Assembly (NCBI GenBank): GCA_023548195.1 | Contig: JAJHZJ010000061.1 | Span: forward strand, 5,414,297-5,478,296 | From: Bettongia penicillata ogilbyi | Taxonomy: Eukaryota; Chordata; Mammalia; Diprotodontia; Potoroidae | Length of the DNA stretch: 64,000 nt | Direction of reading: 5' to 3' | In this document: piece by piece, positions 1-11,300 of the stretch | Layout of the letters: every line of letters begins with the position of its first letter | Position numbering within the stretch: the first letter of the stretch is position 1 | The notes under the pieces: model-generated | The model's input: the letters and a program-made list of their open reading frames with translations, nothing else | The model's database searches: none | Told to the model about the DNA's origin: nothing | Position numbers and translations under genes: made by a program

Positions 1-560
1 AAAGAATAATAGCCTATCAGCTTTCAACAAAGAGAATACAAAACAGTGAAAGCTACCACTTGGGCACTATGGTTTTGGAAAGATGTCAGTGATGGGAATC
101 CCTCTGAAGCCCCTTGTCATTCAAATTCAGAACTACCAAAAAAATTTAGGTGCTGAAGCTACAAGGTTGATGCCAGAAACTGCTATGACACTGAACAATT
201 TTAAGAGCGCTCAAAATCCTAAGGACATTGTCAGAGGACACTGTCCATGAGCACCCTAGAGCACCAGACAATACCAGCTCAACAGGGCAGCCAGAAGTAT
301 GCTAAGTTATTCATTCTGTAGCAATTCCTTGCATTGCTACAAAATCTGACAGTGATGGCCCATTAGAGGTAGCTACAGTGCAACCTTACATGAATACTGC
401 AGGTATTCCTGAAGTAGCTAATGGAAAGTCCCAAAGAAGCAGAATAGGACCTTGTTGAGGCATCGGCTGAGGGCACCTTTGTTCTATTTGTTAAGATCTA
501 TTAATACTCCCTCCAAATAACCCCCAAATAGTTATTAAATACTTACTACAGCAGAGGGTA
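1..560. other. Unassigned sequence at window start
   Basis: I recognise no gene or repeat here. All six frames are broken by stops. One plus-strand frame near 20-230 stays open for a while but matches no protein I know. It may be old unique sequence or an unrecognised fossil. Confidence 0.4.
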
Positions 561-689
561 TGGTGTATGGAGTGTGCTGGGAGGACTCTGGTGTGAGGGC
601 TGCTGAGCCCTTTTCTACCTTGGGTGTCCACCTTCACCCAGCTCTCACTGGTGGCTCCAAGAATCTGGAGTCTGTGCAGTAGCCACATC

Positions 690-1095
690 TTGGTAAAACC
701 ATCTTGGCAGATGGGCTAAACCAGGTTGAGGGTAACTGACGGGCCTCAGACCAGTAGGGGAGTTAGAGGGATGTCGACCCCAGACTTCCCCCCAGTGGAA
801 TGGGCAGTTGAGAACAATTTGTTCCAATGGCCACGAAGGCAGCTAGGGCAGGCACCATGGAGCACCTAGAGATTGGTCAGACATCAAAGATGTCAAGGTG
901 ATCCACTGCATCCTGGGCCATCACCAGCTGTCCTGACTTTTGTCTTGGCACTGGACTTCAATGACTCTGGAAGAGAGAGTGAGGTTGATGACTTTGCTCA
1001 ACTCTGTCTCATTTAAATCAATTTACAAATAAATCAAGACAGCCCTTGTGATGTCATTGATCGTCTTTGAAAATGAATGACAAAAGACAAGGCAC
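690..1095 (+). mobile_element. RTE-type retrotransposon 3' end (LINE or RTE-mobilised SINE)
   Basis: The 3' part follows a sequence I recall as a common marsupial RTE-family end: a phrase about 'gactctggaagagag', then 'ctgtctcatttaaat', then 'gatgtcattgatcgtcttt' and an A-rich 'gaaaatgaatgac' tail near 1065-1085. The left edge is not clear. It carries no open frame. Family name is from memory; whether it is the LINE itself or a SINE using its tail cannot be told. Confidence 0.5.
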
Positions 1096-1215
1096 AATGC
1101 TATAGCACTGGGAAACAGAGTCAAAGCTGAAAAACAGTTGTGGGCCTCGTGGAGCTTACACCAAAGTATGAAATATGTGAACGGAGAAACAAATATAGAA
1201 TAATGTGAGGAGGGA
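1096..1215 (-). mobile_element. L2 LINE 3' fragment (left part, split by TG repeat)
   Basis: Reads as the reverse complement of the L2 3' end: a weak 'tagcactgggaaacagagtc' followed by 'cctcgtggagcttacac', the inverted form of the L2 'gagctccttgagg' block. The element seems to resume after the TG-rich tract, at about 2011. Confidence 0.4.
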
Positions 1216-1254
1216 CAGACCACAAGTAATTAGGGGGTTCAGGAAGAATTTACT

Positions 1255-2010
1255 TCAGAAGTGTATACATACATGTGCATGAATGTATGGGTATGGGTGA
1301 ACAGGTGTATGTGTACTGTGTGCAAGTGTGCAGTTTGTAGGGAGCATATGGCGTATATGTGTACATACATGTGTATGTGAAGATACATGTAAGTACACTG
1401 TATAGTACTGTGTATGTGTATTGTACAATTGTGTATATGTGTACAGGCAGGCATCTGTGTGTATATATGTGCAGGTATGTGTGTATGTGTATAGATAACA
1501 CATGTATTATACAGATAATTAGGTACTAGTTAAGGTAAATGTGCATTATGGGCTCATATATGTGTATGGGTAGACATGTGCATATGCATGAATGGGTAGA
1601 GGTACACATGTTACTTCACATGCATACAAGTATTGTGTGGTGAAAGTATACATGTACTTTTATGTGTACTTGTATGATGTACATGTACTATATGTGAATG
1701 AACATGCATGTGTACTGTGGATATGTGATGGGGTGTACATGTATACTGTGCATGTGTGTAGTACATGTGTGCATGCTCCTATGCAGGAATATGAGTAATT
1801 ATCTGTATGTATATGTATGGGCATACTGTCTGGACTTGTGAAAGTACTGTATAGGTAAATTGTACTGGTGTTCTAGTACACATGGATGATTTTTAGGTGT
1901 ACTGTATGAGTATATTGTTTAAGTGCATGAGTATGCTGTATGGGCATACATGTGCAGGTATGATGGTGTACATGTACATGTGTACTGTACATATGCACAT
2001 ATATAAATGT
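1255..2010. repeat. Degenerate TG/ATGTAC-rich minisatellite-like tract
   Basis: About 750 bases are dominated by alternating purine-pyrimidine words such as atgtac, tgtactgt, gtgtatat and acatgt. There is no perfect unit, yet the vocabulary is constant throughout. The bias leaves all three minus-strand frames open between about 1240 and 1500, giving peptides rich in Tyr, His, Thr and Cys that are compositional artefacts. It is probably a decayed (TG)n-derived expansion that grew inside an L2 copy. Confidence 0.75.
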
Positions 2011-2875
2011 ATATTTAGGAAGATATTTTAGCAATCGCACGGAGGATGGATTGGAGAAGGGAGAAATCAGAAGAGTGAGATCAATGAGGAGGCTATACAA
2101 GGGTGTGAAGTAAGGTAGTAGCTATATCAGTGGATCAAAGGGGACAGATGGAAGAGATGTTGTGAAGACAGAACTGACAACTTAGCAACTGACTGGATAT
2201 GATTTCAGGTGCTGAGGAAGAAGGAAGAGCTGAGAATGATTCAGAGGTTGCGAAATTGGTTGATTGGAAAAATGGTGATGCTCTCAATGGAAATGGGGAA
2301 TTTTGGAAGACAGAGAGTTTTTAAAGGGGAATACAATGAATTCCATTTGAACATGTTGAGTGTGAGATATCAATGGACTGTCCCAGTGGAAATGGCCCGC
2401 AGGCAGTCAGCAATGCTGGTCTAGAACTTAGGATGAAAGATGAGGTTTGAGAGCCATTTACACAGAGATGATAAATGAATCCACAGCAGCTGCTGAGCAC
2501 CAAGAATGTGACAAGAGAAGAAGGACCAAGAGCGAGCTTTGAGGGGCATTCCTACATTAAGGGTGAGATACGATGTTCCAGCAATGGAGACTAAAAAGTA
2601 AAAGTTAGACAGGCAGGAAAAGAATCAGGAAAGCACATAGAAGTCAAGGGTGGAGGGCAAATCAGAGAGAAGGGGGCAATCAACAACGCTAGAATCTACG
2701 GAGACGTCAAGAAGGAGGAGGCTATCATATTTCATAAATAAGAAATAATAGAGGGCAATTTCAGTTCAATGATGGGGTCAAAAACCAGACTGCAAGGATT
2801 TGAGAAGTGAGAGATAAGGAAGGCAAGGTAATGAGTACAGAAAGCTTTTTCTAGGACTTTGTTGAATTATTGAAT
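2011..2875 (-). mobile_element. L2 LINE, internal 3' region (reverse)
   Basis: Matches the inverted L2 body that I recall, with phrases such as 'ggatggattggagaagggag', 'gttgagtgtgagatatcaa' and 'tcaaaaaccagactgcaagg'. No open reading frame survives. It is probably continuous with the fragment at 1096-1215. Confidence 0.6.
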
Positions 2876-3195
2876 TGATTTAGTAGACTGTGTTTCAAGT
2901 CCATGGAAACAGAAGAATTTTCTTATCTTTTTATCTTTTTTTTTTGTAAAAGAAGTCTCTTTCATGTCAACATTTCTTCATGCAGTCCACTGAGAATAAA
3001 TCTTGGGTATTCTTTAATGTCTTTCTCTTCAGCTTCTATACATGGACTTGCCTCGTTAGCTATCAGTAGACTATAAATATAAGTTAAGCATGAGAATGTT
3101 TCACCTAATGCTGAAACCACAACCCCTGAGAAAGAATCCGTTTTGGTGCATCAGTTTGTTCAATCTTGGCCTAGTTCTTCCCATTACTCTCAAAA

Positions 3196-3450
3196 CCAGA
3201 GGGGAGGAGAATAAGCACCTACTATGGGCCAAGCACTGTCACTAAACTATAAATAATATCTCATTAGAGCTTCTCAAAACCCTGTGAAGTAGATGGTGTT
3301 ATCCCCATTTGACAGTTGAAGAAACTGAGGTAAACAGAGGCTAACTGACTTGCCCAGGGTTCCACAGTCAGTGTCTGAGGCTGGATTTGAACTCGGATTT
3401 TCCTGACTCCAGGTTCAGTGCTCTATTCACCATACCACCAATTGTCTGAG
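3196..3450 (-). mobile_element. MIR SINE (reverse)
   Basis: A nearly complete inverted MIR: 'ctactatgggccaagcactg', a 'ttatccccatttgacag' block, 'gaagaaactgaggtaaacag', 'gacttgcccagggttccaca', then 'ggatttgaactcgg' and 'ctgactccaggttcagtgct'. Confidence 0.85.
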
Positions 3451-3499
3451 TCTTATACTTGTGAAACAAAAGAAAATTATACAGGGCAGAAATCCTAGC

Positions 3500-5022
3500 T
3501 GTCTGTTTTTTTCTTTTTTTATGTTTAATATTTTACTCTTCCTTCAATTACATGTAAAAACAATTTTATCATTTTGGTTTTTTTAATTTTAAGTTCCAAA
3601 TTCTCTCCTTCCCTCCTGTCTTTCCCTCACCTTGAGAAGGAAAGCAGTTTTATATAGGTTATACATGTGCAGTCACGTAAAACATATTTCCATATTAGTT
3701 ATATTGGAAAAAACACCCCTCCCAAAAAAATGAGAGACAGAAATAAAGTAAGTTGTTTTTTTGTAAAGTATGCTTCAATCTATATTCAGACTCCATCAGT
3801 TCTTTCTCTGGAGATGGATAGCATTTTTCATCATAAATCCTTGTCTTAGATCATTGTATTGCTGAGATAGCTAAGTCATTCACATCAGTATGTGAATGTA
3901 TATTGCTGTTACTGTGTGCAATGTTCTCCTGGTTTTTCTCATTTTATTAAGCAGCAGTTCACATTTTTCCAACCTTTTCTGAGAGCATCCTGCTCATCAT
4001 TTCTTACAGTACAATAGTATTGCATCACAATCATATACCAGCCATTCCCCAATGAATGGTCATCCCCTCAATTTCCAATTCTTTGCCACCACAAAAAGAA
4101 CTGCTATAAAATTTTTGTACAAATAGGTTATTTTCCTTTTTGTTTTTATCTCTTTGGGATACAGACCTAATAGTGGTAATGCTGGGTCAAAGGGTATGCA
4201 AGGTTTTACAACCCTTTGGGCATAGCTTCACATTGCTCTCCAGACATCAGTTCACAACTCTACCAACAGTGCTCTCCCTTTCCTTTCACCCTCTCCATCC
4301 TCAAAAGTGTTTTGTTTCTTATTGCTGCCTTTTCTAATTCACCTTCTTTTCTACTAGCCTATCCCTTTCTTTTATTCTCTTCCCTTTCTGTTTTCCTGTA
4401 GGGTAAGATAGATTTCTATATTGCTCTTTGAATCAATTCCCCTGAGAGTAAGGGTCATTCCCCTCCACTGTAAATGCGCTTCCATACCTCTCTTATGTGA
4501 GATATTTTATCCCATTCTACCCCTTCTCACAGTCCATTCCTCTTTCTCACCCTATAATTTTACTTTTTTAAAATTTCATCCCATCATATTCAACTCACAC
4601 CCATACCTTCTGTCTGTGTATACTCCTAACTATGCTAATAATGAAAAAGTTCTTAGGGGTTAGAAGTATCATCTTCCCATGTAGGAATGTAAACAGTTTA
4701 ACCTTACTGAATCTATTATGATTTATCTTTCCTCTTCATGATTTTCTTGAGTGTTGTATAAAAAAGTCAATTTTTCTATTCAGCTCTGGTCTTTTGATAA
4801 GGAATAATTGAAAGTCTTCTATTTTATTGAATATCCCATTTTTCCTCTTAAGGATTATATTCAGTTTTGTTGGGTAGGTGATTCTTGTTTGGAATCCTAG
4901 CTCCTTTGCCTTTTGGAATATCATATTCCAAGCCCTCTGATCCTTTAATGGAGAAGCTGCTAAATCTTGTGTTATCCTGACTGTAGCTCCATGATATTTG
5001 AACTGTTTCTTTTTGGCTGCCA
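3500..5022 (-). mobile_element. HAL1/L1-type LINE relic, 5'-truncated, keeping ORF1 C-terminus and 3' end
   Basis: Read on the minus strand, the element begins inside ORF1 (4736-5023). It continues into a purine-rich stretch sharing 'ctgtttacattcctacatgg' with the element at 19.2-22.0 kb. It then enters a region resembling the end of L1 ORF2 ('ctttgacccagcattacc', 'gggaatggctgg'), and ends in an A-rich tail near 3500-3540. The body of ORF2, with endonuclease and reverse transcriptase, is absent. That is the expected structure of a half-L1 (HAL1), though a deleted L1 remains possible. Confidence 0.75.
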
Positions 5023-5023
5023 A
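4736..5023 (-). pseudogene. L1/HAL1 ORF1p C-terminal fragment
   Basis: An open frame of 95 codons aligns without gaps to the C-terminal 90 or so residues of the ORF1 at 19826-20929. Shared blocks are AA-KKQF-Y-G-T-RITQDLAAS, DQRAWN-IFQKAKELG, RITYP-KL-IIL and RPEL-R. This is the C-terminal nucleic-acid-binding domain of L1 ORF1p. The apparent ATG start is an accident of truncation; the N-terminal region, coiled coil and RRM are missing. It has no plausible function alone. Confidence 0.85.
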
Positions 5024-5026
5024 AGT

Positions 5027-5197
5027 TTCCTAACCTGGGATCTGTGAACTTGCCCATTTTAAAAAAATAAGCTGATAGTTATTTCAATATAATTACAATT
5101 TTCCTTGGCATTTAAAAACATGTTTCTGAGAAGGAGATTCATAGGCTTCAACAGACTGCCAAAGAAGCCCATGATACCAAAAAGGTTCAGAACCCAG
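5027..5197 (-). mobile_element. hAT-like DNA transposon fragment, internally deleted
   Basis: The right side reads 'cataggcttcaacagactgc', then 'gcccatgataccaaaaaggt' and 'cagaaccc', the inverted end of an old hAT (Charlie-like) family. The left side, 'cctaacctgggatctgtgaa', looks like the other end. A related fragment is at 15915-16060. It is non-autonomous, with no transposase. Confidence 0.5.
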
Positions 5198-5795
5198 CCC
5201 TAAGGCATTGGCTTCCATTATTGGTGGCTAATGTAGAACTAAATATTCCCCTCCTGCCATGCTGGCCCCAGTCCCTGAAAAAAACAGGTTGAAGTCAAAT
5301 GGGACTGGATACAATTAGAAAGGCTTCTCTAGTCCACAAAACAAAGACAGCAAAATTATTAGAAAACGAAGCACTAATACCAATGTAGCCTCAGGCATCC
5401 ATTAATAAAAACACTGGTGTTCCATCAGTGCTATGCTGTAGGCTTTGGTGGCTTGCCACACAGCCCCACCCCCTCCATATGAAATTCATTCTACGATATT
5501 TGAAACTGCAAATGCTGAATACTCAGGAGTTCACTTAAGTGCCTGAACCTTTGAAAGACAACCAAACTCTTGGGTAACAAAGTGGTATGGGACATCATCT
5601 CACGTTGGTCTTCAAACCCACTTTAACATTTATAGTTTTCTCACAATTGGCACATCAAACCCATCTGAAAAGGCTCAATGGAAAGAGGCTGAAGAATACC
5701 TAAGATCTGTTACAAATAGATGTTGAAAAGAATCATTGGATTAGGGGAAACTTCTTTTGCCAACTATTGAAAAAAAGTCAGTTTCCAGCAGAACT
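5198..5795. other. Unassigned sequence
   Basis: No gene and no confidently recognised repeat. Frames are short and show no family motifs. Confidence 0.3.
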
Positions 5796-6112
5796 TAGTC
5801 AACAAGCATTTATTAAGCACTTACTACATGTTTGGCACCCAGCTAAGGTAGGGATACAATGTATCCTTGAAAAACAGTCCATTCCCCCCCCAAGGAACAT
5901 ACATTAAAGTTGGAGAAACAACATGTAAATAGCTAGACATACACGGAGTAATTGAAGCTAACCTGAAGGGGATGATGGCATAAACAGCTGGGGAGACTGG
6001 CCCCTCGCCAAAAGGTGGGCTTTGAGCTGAGTCTGGAAAAAAGGCAGAAAAAAGAGGAAGGAAAAAATAGCAAAGATGACCAAAGAATAAGCAGGCAGGA
6101 CCCCATGACACC
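5796..6112 (-). mobile_element. L2 LINE 3' end (reverse)
   Basis: Starts with 'aacaagcatttattaagcac', then 'ggatacaatgt', an 'acagtccattcc' block and 'ggaacatacattaa'. It runs on into L2 body resembling 'gggctttgagctgagtctgg'. The minus-strand open frames here are shadows. Confidence 0.75.
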
Positions 6113-7600
6113 CATTAGTTACTTATCAGGCTGACTTGTTCAAACTAATTTCTGACATTTAAGTAGACAGAATAAAAACTGTGGCTTAGCAGTAGAATTC
6201 AAGAGAATCTGCTCCTCATAAATTTCTGTGAAAATCCATTTTATCTTTTCTTAAAAGGAGAAAAAAAATTTGATTAATCACCTCCCTACACCCTGTAGTT
6301 TTTAACAAAGGATAAAATTATAAACCACTTCTCAGAGAAGAAACCATTTTGCTTCAAAAAGAAATATATAGAAAAAATATTTTAATAAGACTTAGTGATT
6401 CCTAATAGCAAAAGCAATTTTTAACAATTTGTGATGAGAAACACCTTAGGTACTCGATACAGATTAAATATTTTTCATTTTGATATTAGATTAAATAGCT
6501 GAGGAACTGTAATTTTATCATTGCTAAAGGCTTTCAAACTTTCTGTGTATATAAGATTTTAAATGGGGAAAGGAATGACGTCTGATATGTTTTTGCTCCT
6601 TTAAAGTTGTTATCTGTTCTAGAATGTTGAGTTCCTAATTATGCACAGTTCAGTAATATCCAAAATAAAATCAATAAAAATCTCAAAGATGGTTTAAAAA
6701 AAGAAAGAAAAGGTAAGAAGTGATTGAAAGCTGGATTTCGACATAAGACTTGGTAAACAACTGTTGAGTACAGCTTCTCTTTGCATTAGGGCCATGGCAG
6801 GCATCTGCTAATTTTGGTTCAAATGCATCTGTGAAAAAGAACAAGTTGCCTCATATCATGAAAAAGGTCAGAAAAACATCAGAAGAATGGGGGTGGGGGT
6901 GGGGAGAGGAAATCCCCTATAGAAAAAGGCTTGCTCAGGGGCCCACTGCAACAGAGCCCAGCATATGGAAACTGCTGTGGCAGTTAGCCACAAGGGAAAA
7001 CCACAAGAGAGACAGAGGACTGAGGCTCTCAGTTCTGCTAAGGGATGTTCCTGCCACCTGCAGACAATGATCTTTTGTGTTCTTACCAGTGCCAAATAAA
7101 AGCTACAGGTTTACAAAACATAGGCTAGTCCCCCTACTAGGGAAAAAGGCCTGGAGAAAGACCCCTTTACCCTTTCGCGTCATCTCCATCCCCTCCCCAG
7201 GTTATCAAGAAGACAAAGCATCCCTTGAAAAAAAAATAGACCTAGAGTTTAAAAAGAGATAATCAACAGAATCCATAGAAGTAGAGAGTGGCACCCTATC
7301 TGTGGTCTGTGAGCTGTAGGGTAGAAGAATGGGTCTCTCAGAATGACGGGAAGAAGAAACACCAATAGTGAGACAACAAGAAAGCCAAAATAAGGAAAAG
7401 GGCCACTACGTGGGGTCTTGCTCTATTGGTGTTGTTGATGAAACAATGACTGACAACAAACGACAGAAGGAAGAACGAATATTTCTCACATTTCCTTCTG
7501 CATTAGAAACAATCTTTGAACTCAAAAGGATAAAACAGAATGGTCCATTTGGAACTAGACCTGAACGTAAGTGAGGAGATAGTAAGAACATGCTGCCTCC
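6113..7600. other. Unassigned, mostly unique sequence
   Basis: A 1.5-kb AT-rich stretch with no SINE or LINE signature that I recognise. The longest plus-strand frames (6831-7070 and 7077-7262) code for low-complexity or unfamiliar peptides and lack clear splice sites. I see no gene, but this is one of the larger repeat-free stretches. Confidence 0.4.
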
Positions 7601-7604
7601 AATG

Positions 7605-7910
7605 AATTCAAGTTATCCTACCTGGAAACACTATATTATAGGGTACTGAAAGAACTTGTAATTGTTATTGCTGAAGTACTACTACTGCTCTTTGAAAGAT
7701 TGTAGTGAACAAGATAAATACCTCAGGACTGGAGTTGGGCAGATGTTAGTCCGCCTTACAAAACAGGGCAGAGAATGGATTCTTTGAACCATATACTAAT
7801 AACCTTAACATTGATTTCTGAAAATTTCTAGAATGTGTTACATGGGAAACAGAAAATGGAGGAAGGGTATGTACGCAAGTTAATAACCTCAGTACTCGAT
7901 TCAATCCATG
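7605..7910 (+). mobile_element. L3/CR1 LINE reverse-transcriptase relic
   Basis: The DNA follows a mammalian L3/CR1 reverse-transcriptase region: 'gactggagttgggcagatgt' (a D-W-x-W-A-x-V core), a basic segment, then a decayed counterpart of N-Y-R-P-V-S-L-T-S. Several stops and shifts break the frame. It is a short, ancient, dead fragment. Confidence 0.55.
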
Positions 7911-7924
7911 TTACTTTGTCATGG

Positions 7925-8115
7925 AGAGAAAAACATTTTTTTTATAATCATGAAAAACTGGAAACTATTGATCAGGGGAAGAACTAGACAAATTGTGGTA
8001 TGTGGTGGTAATGGAATATTACTGTCCCATAAGAATTTATAAATATGAGAAATTCACATGGAAAGAGTCAAATGAACTGACATAGAATAAATAAACATAA
8101 ATTAAGACATTAAAA
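7925..8115 (+). mobile_element. L1/HAL1 3' fragment
   Basis: Shares with the copies at 22.2 and 36.0 kb the order 'aactggaaac', 'acaaattgtggtatgtg', 'atggaatattactgtccca' and 'gaactgacat'. This is the L1 ORF2-end-like block found in the 3' part of these elements. It is diverged and truncated on both sides. Confidence 0.6.
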
Positions 8116-8611
8116 GACATTCATATTAAATTCAACGACCAGAAGGCAGACTTCCTTCCTCTCGGATGAGAAGTGAGAAACTACAAGTAATACATTGTGC
8201 CTTTACTGATCGGTTTTGCTTAGCATAAGGGAAAGTTCTATGGAAGAGGGGAGGTATTAGGAAATGAAAGTTACATTTAAAGAAAGGTCACTAAAGCATT
8301 TTCTAGTCCCTCCTTTTCAGCTGTCTCTAGGATATCTTCAGTAGCTCCTAGTCTATGGAAGTTCACTTGATCAGAAGTTGGGGAGCAGGGCCACCATGAC
8401 TCAACTGGTGAAGGTCCTTAACCCAACCCCAGCTCCTCTCCTTGTTCTGAAACCTGTTAGGAGGTGTAAAAGCATTACTACACTGCCCTATGTGTAATGC
8501 ACGTACTAGTCAGACCGTAACCTATGATGTGACAATCCCAAATCTTGAAACTGTTCTTCATAAAAGCTCTTTGGCTTATGACCCTACCAAAGGGAACTTT
8601 AATTTCACGTG

Positions 8612-8835
8612 TCTAGCTAGACAATTAGATGATGCAATGGATAAAGTGCTAGTCTTGGAAACCAGAAGAGCCAAGTTCAAATCCTGCTGTATGATCCTGG
8701 GCAAGTCACTTAAACCCCTCTCTGCCTCAGTTTCCATATATGTAAAATGCATATGATAATAATAGCACCTACTTCCCAGTTGTTGGGAGGACAATATTTG
8801 TAAAATGCTTTGCAGACGTTAATGTACTTTACAAA
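8612..8835 (+). mobile_element. MIR SINE
   Basis: Near full-length forward MIR: 'gcaatggataaagtgctagt', 'gttcaaatcctgctgta', 'cctgggcaagtcacttaaac', 'ctcagtttcca', 'aataatagcacctact', and a 'tttgtaaaatgctttgcag' 3' part. Confidence 0.85.
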
Positions 8836-8984
8836 TGTTATTGCTGTAAATAACATTATAAATGTTATTGTTATTATCATCATTATTTGTTTCTCCCAAG
8901 AAAGTCATTGTCTTTTCCTGAAAATATTCATGCTAACAAGACTTCAAATATCAGACAAAGAGGAGATAAAGGAATTGGAGGGGG

Positions 8985-9080
8985 CTTCTTCAAGGTAAGG
9001 TATACCTAGGCTGAACCTTGAAAGGACAAAAAAGACAGAGAATACTACAGATATTAAGGTCAGTTGCATCAATGTCCAGA
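8985..9080 (-). mobile_element. L2 LINE fragment (reverse)
   Basis: The 'ctgaaccttgaaaggacaaa' and 'cagagaatac' phrases resemble the inverted L2 segment that follows the acceptor-like 3' block. Short and diverged. Confidence 0.35.
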
Positions 9081-10109
9081 GATGGGTGAAGACCAAAGCC
9101 TAGATCCCTGGGAGAAATGCAATACCATTGACTGCGGCAAGAAAGGTGAGATGGGGAGTGGTTTGGGAGAGAAAAACAAATTTGTTTCCTATTGAGTATG
9201 AACTGATTTAAGGTCTTCAAGAGGAAATGTCCATTTCTTCTTCCATTTATCAGGTCTGCATCTCACTACTAAGGGAATATAAATAACCTATTCATCTCTC
9301 TGAGTCTGCTCTGCACTTTGTATTTTATAACTCTCTCAAATAATGTTCTTTGAGCTTTAACAGCTTCCATTTCCAAGTAAGAAGATACTTTGAAGGCGCA
9401 GTCTTATTTATTGTGCCTTCCCTCTTATGCTGTCACATAAGTACAGAATATGACTATGATTTTCTGCAGTAATAAATATTTAATTGTTTTCTTTCTGTTT
9501 TATAGCACAGGTATTTTTTGCAGTTCTCTATAGGCACAGACAAGTTTTTCACTCTAAAATTCCCTTTTATGTGTATAAATAAAATGGAAATTAAAAAGTC
9601 TCATATATGTCAATCACATTAAAGCTTAGATCTCAGAAAAAGCAAATTTAAAATTAACATGCATTTATACGTGCATTTAATCTATTATATCTCAGAATTT
9701 TTGCTTTTAAAAATCATTCTGTGGAGTATTAAAAAGGGAAAGGGACTTTCCTGAAATGTTCAAATAGTATAAATTGAGCTCTCTTCTTAAATCAATCTTA
9801 ACTTCAAGGGATGTTATATTTACTGTGGTTTACCCAGGAACAAAGCTAGCGCTGGGCTGGCTGTTCAAACATAAATGCACTAATGGTGTCAGAATATAAG
9901 CATGAATGAGAGAGGCTTGTGGAACACCATGATCTCAGAAGAATTAGAATTACAAATAACCCAAAAGGCAATGGAGAAGCACAGAGTAAACTGCAGTTAT
10001 GTTACCAATAACAACATGCACGTGACAAGTGTCCTCAAAGACACCATCAGTATTCCTAGAAAAGGGGATGGGCAGAGACAACAGATGGGCATCCCACATG
10101 GTATGTTGA
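9081..10109. other. Unassigned sequence
   Basis: About 1 kb of AT-rich DNA with no recognised gene or repeat. The plus-strand frame at 9902-10258 (118 codons) has no familiar motif and runs into a MIR and an L2, so it is probably not coding. Confidence 0.35.
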
Positions 10110-10200
10110 AAAGAATAATTACAAGACTTAATAATAATAACAGTTGCAATTTTTATAGTATTTTAAGGTTTGTGAAATGTTTTGTATATGTTATTTCATT
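10110..10200 (-). mobile_element. MIR SINE fragment (reverse)
   Basis: 'ataataataacagttgcaat' followed by 'ttttaaggtttgtgaaatg' and 'atgttatttcattt' is the inverted MIR 3' end. Confidence 0.6.
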
Positions 10201-10340
10201 TGGCAAGCAGACAACAAACATTTATTACGTGTTTACTCTGTGCCAAGTACTGTGCTAAGCTCTGGGGATACAAATGCAAGCAAATTAAAAGACAGTACCA
10301 GCCATAAAGAAGCTTACACCCTAATGAGAAAAAGAAAACA
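10201..10340 (-). mobile_element. L2 LINE 3' end (reverse)
   Basis: 'caaacatttattacgtgttt', 'gtgccaagtactgtgctaag', 'ctggggatacaaatgc' and 'aagaagcttacaccctaatg' form the typical inverted L2 3' terminus. Confidence 0.85.
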
Positions 10341-10344
10341 GTAA

Positions 10345-10640
10345 ATAAAAGAGAGCTGAACGTTTTGTGACAATTAAGAATTGGAAACAAAGTAGATGCC
10401 TATCGATTTGAGGAAGGGCTAATTGTAGTACATGAACGTAACACAATACTACTGCACTGTAAAAAATGGTGCACGTGACGAATACAGAAAAGCATAGAAA
10501 GATCTACGTGAACTGATGCAGTGAGGTAAGCAGCACCAAAGAAGCAATATGCACAGTGAAAGCAACAATGTAAACAGAAAGAATAAAGAATGACACACCA
10601 AAAAACCAAAAGTAAATGTAACAAATTTATAAAGATCAAG
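10345..10640 (+). mobile_element. L1/HAL1 3' fragment
   Basis: 'aagaattggaaacaaagtag', 'tgcctatcgatttgaggaag', 'gatctacgtgaactgatgca' and 'gtgaggtaagcagcacc' keep the order of the other L1 3' copies in the window but are more diverged, indicating an older insertion. Confidence 0.6.
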
Positions 10641-10857
10641 TGGGACTCAAATGAGTATATATGAGAAGATTCCCCCAATCAATCCCTTGGAGGATCTGAG
10701 AGGTCCACAGGTGTTACATGGCACCTGTTTTTGCATTTTCTCAATGGATCGATCGTTATGTTGCCTTTTTTCCTCTCTAAAAAGAACCCCACTATTTATT
10801 ATATTGGATGGCTTTCAGGGAGGGGAAGGAATCATGGGATATCATGCTGATGTAAGA

Positions 10858-11093
10858 AACAGGCAGTGGATAGAGTGCCAGGCCTGGAGTTAGGAAGACC
10901 TGAGTTCAAATCTGGCCTCAGACACTTATTAGCTACGTGACCCTGGGCAAGTCACTTAACCCCACTTGCCTTGATTCCTCATCTATAAAATGAGCTGGAG
11001 AAGGAAATGGCAAACCACATCTGTATCTTTGCCAAGAAAATTCCAAATGGGGTCATGAAGAGTCTGACATGACTGAAATAACTGAACGACAAC
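10858..11093 (+). mobile_element. MAR1-type tRNA-RTE SINE
   Basis: Has the tRNA-like 'gtggatagagtgccaggcct' head, 'tgagttcaaatctggcctca' B-box region and 'gaccctgggcaagtcactta'. The tail 'aatggggtcatgaagagtct', 'gacatgactgaaataactga' resembles the 3' end of RTE/BovB LINEs, whose machinery is thought to mobilise it. One of the cleanest copies in the window. Confidence 0.85.
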
Positions 11094-11137
11094 AAGAAAC
11101 AAAGGACATGAATAAAAAATTATTTTAAAAAATAAAA

Positions 11138-11300
11138 GGGAGGAGCAGCTAGGTGGTACAGGGGACAGAGCACTGGCCCTGGAGTCAGGAGGACCGGAAT
11201 TCAAATCTGGCCTCAGACACTTGACACTTACTAGCCATGTGGCCTTGGGCATGTCACTTAACCCCAATTGCCTCACCAAAAAACCAAAAAATTGGGGGGG
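11138..11300 (+). mobile_element. WSINE1-type SINE
   Basis: Differs from the MAR1 copies in carrying 'cagacacttgacacttacta' and ending in 'ccccaattgcctcacc' plus an A-rich tail, with no RTE-like tail. That layout matches the marsupial WSINE1 consensus that I recall; this class is thought to depend on L1. It is less diverged than the MIRs. Confidence 0.7.

Noticed and set aside
1239..1798. Overlapping Tyr/His/Thr/Cys-rich frames in three phases
   Set aside because: The TG/ATGTAC repeat lacks stops in several frames; the peptides only mirror base composition.
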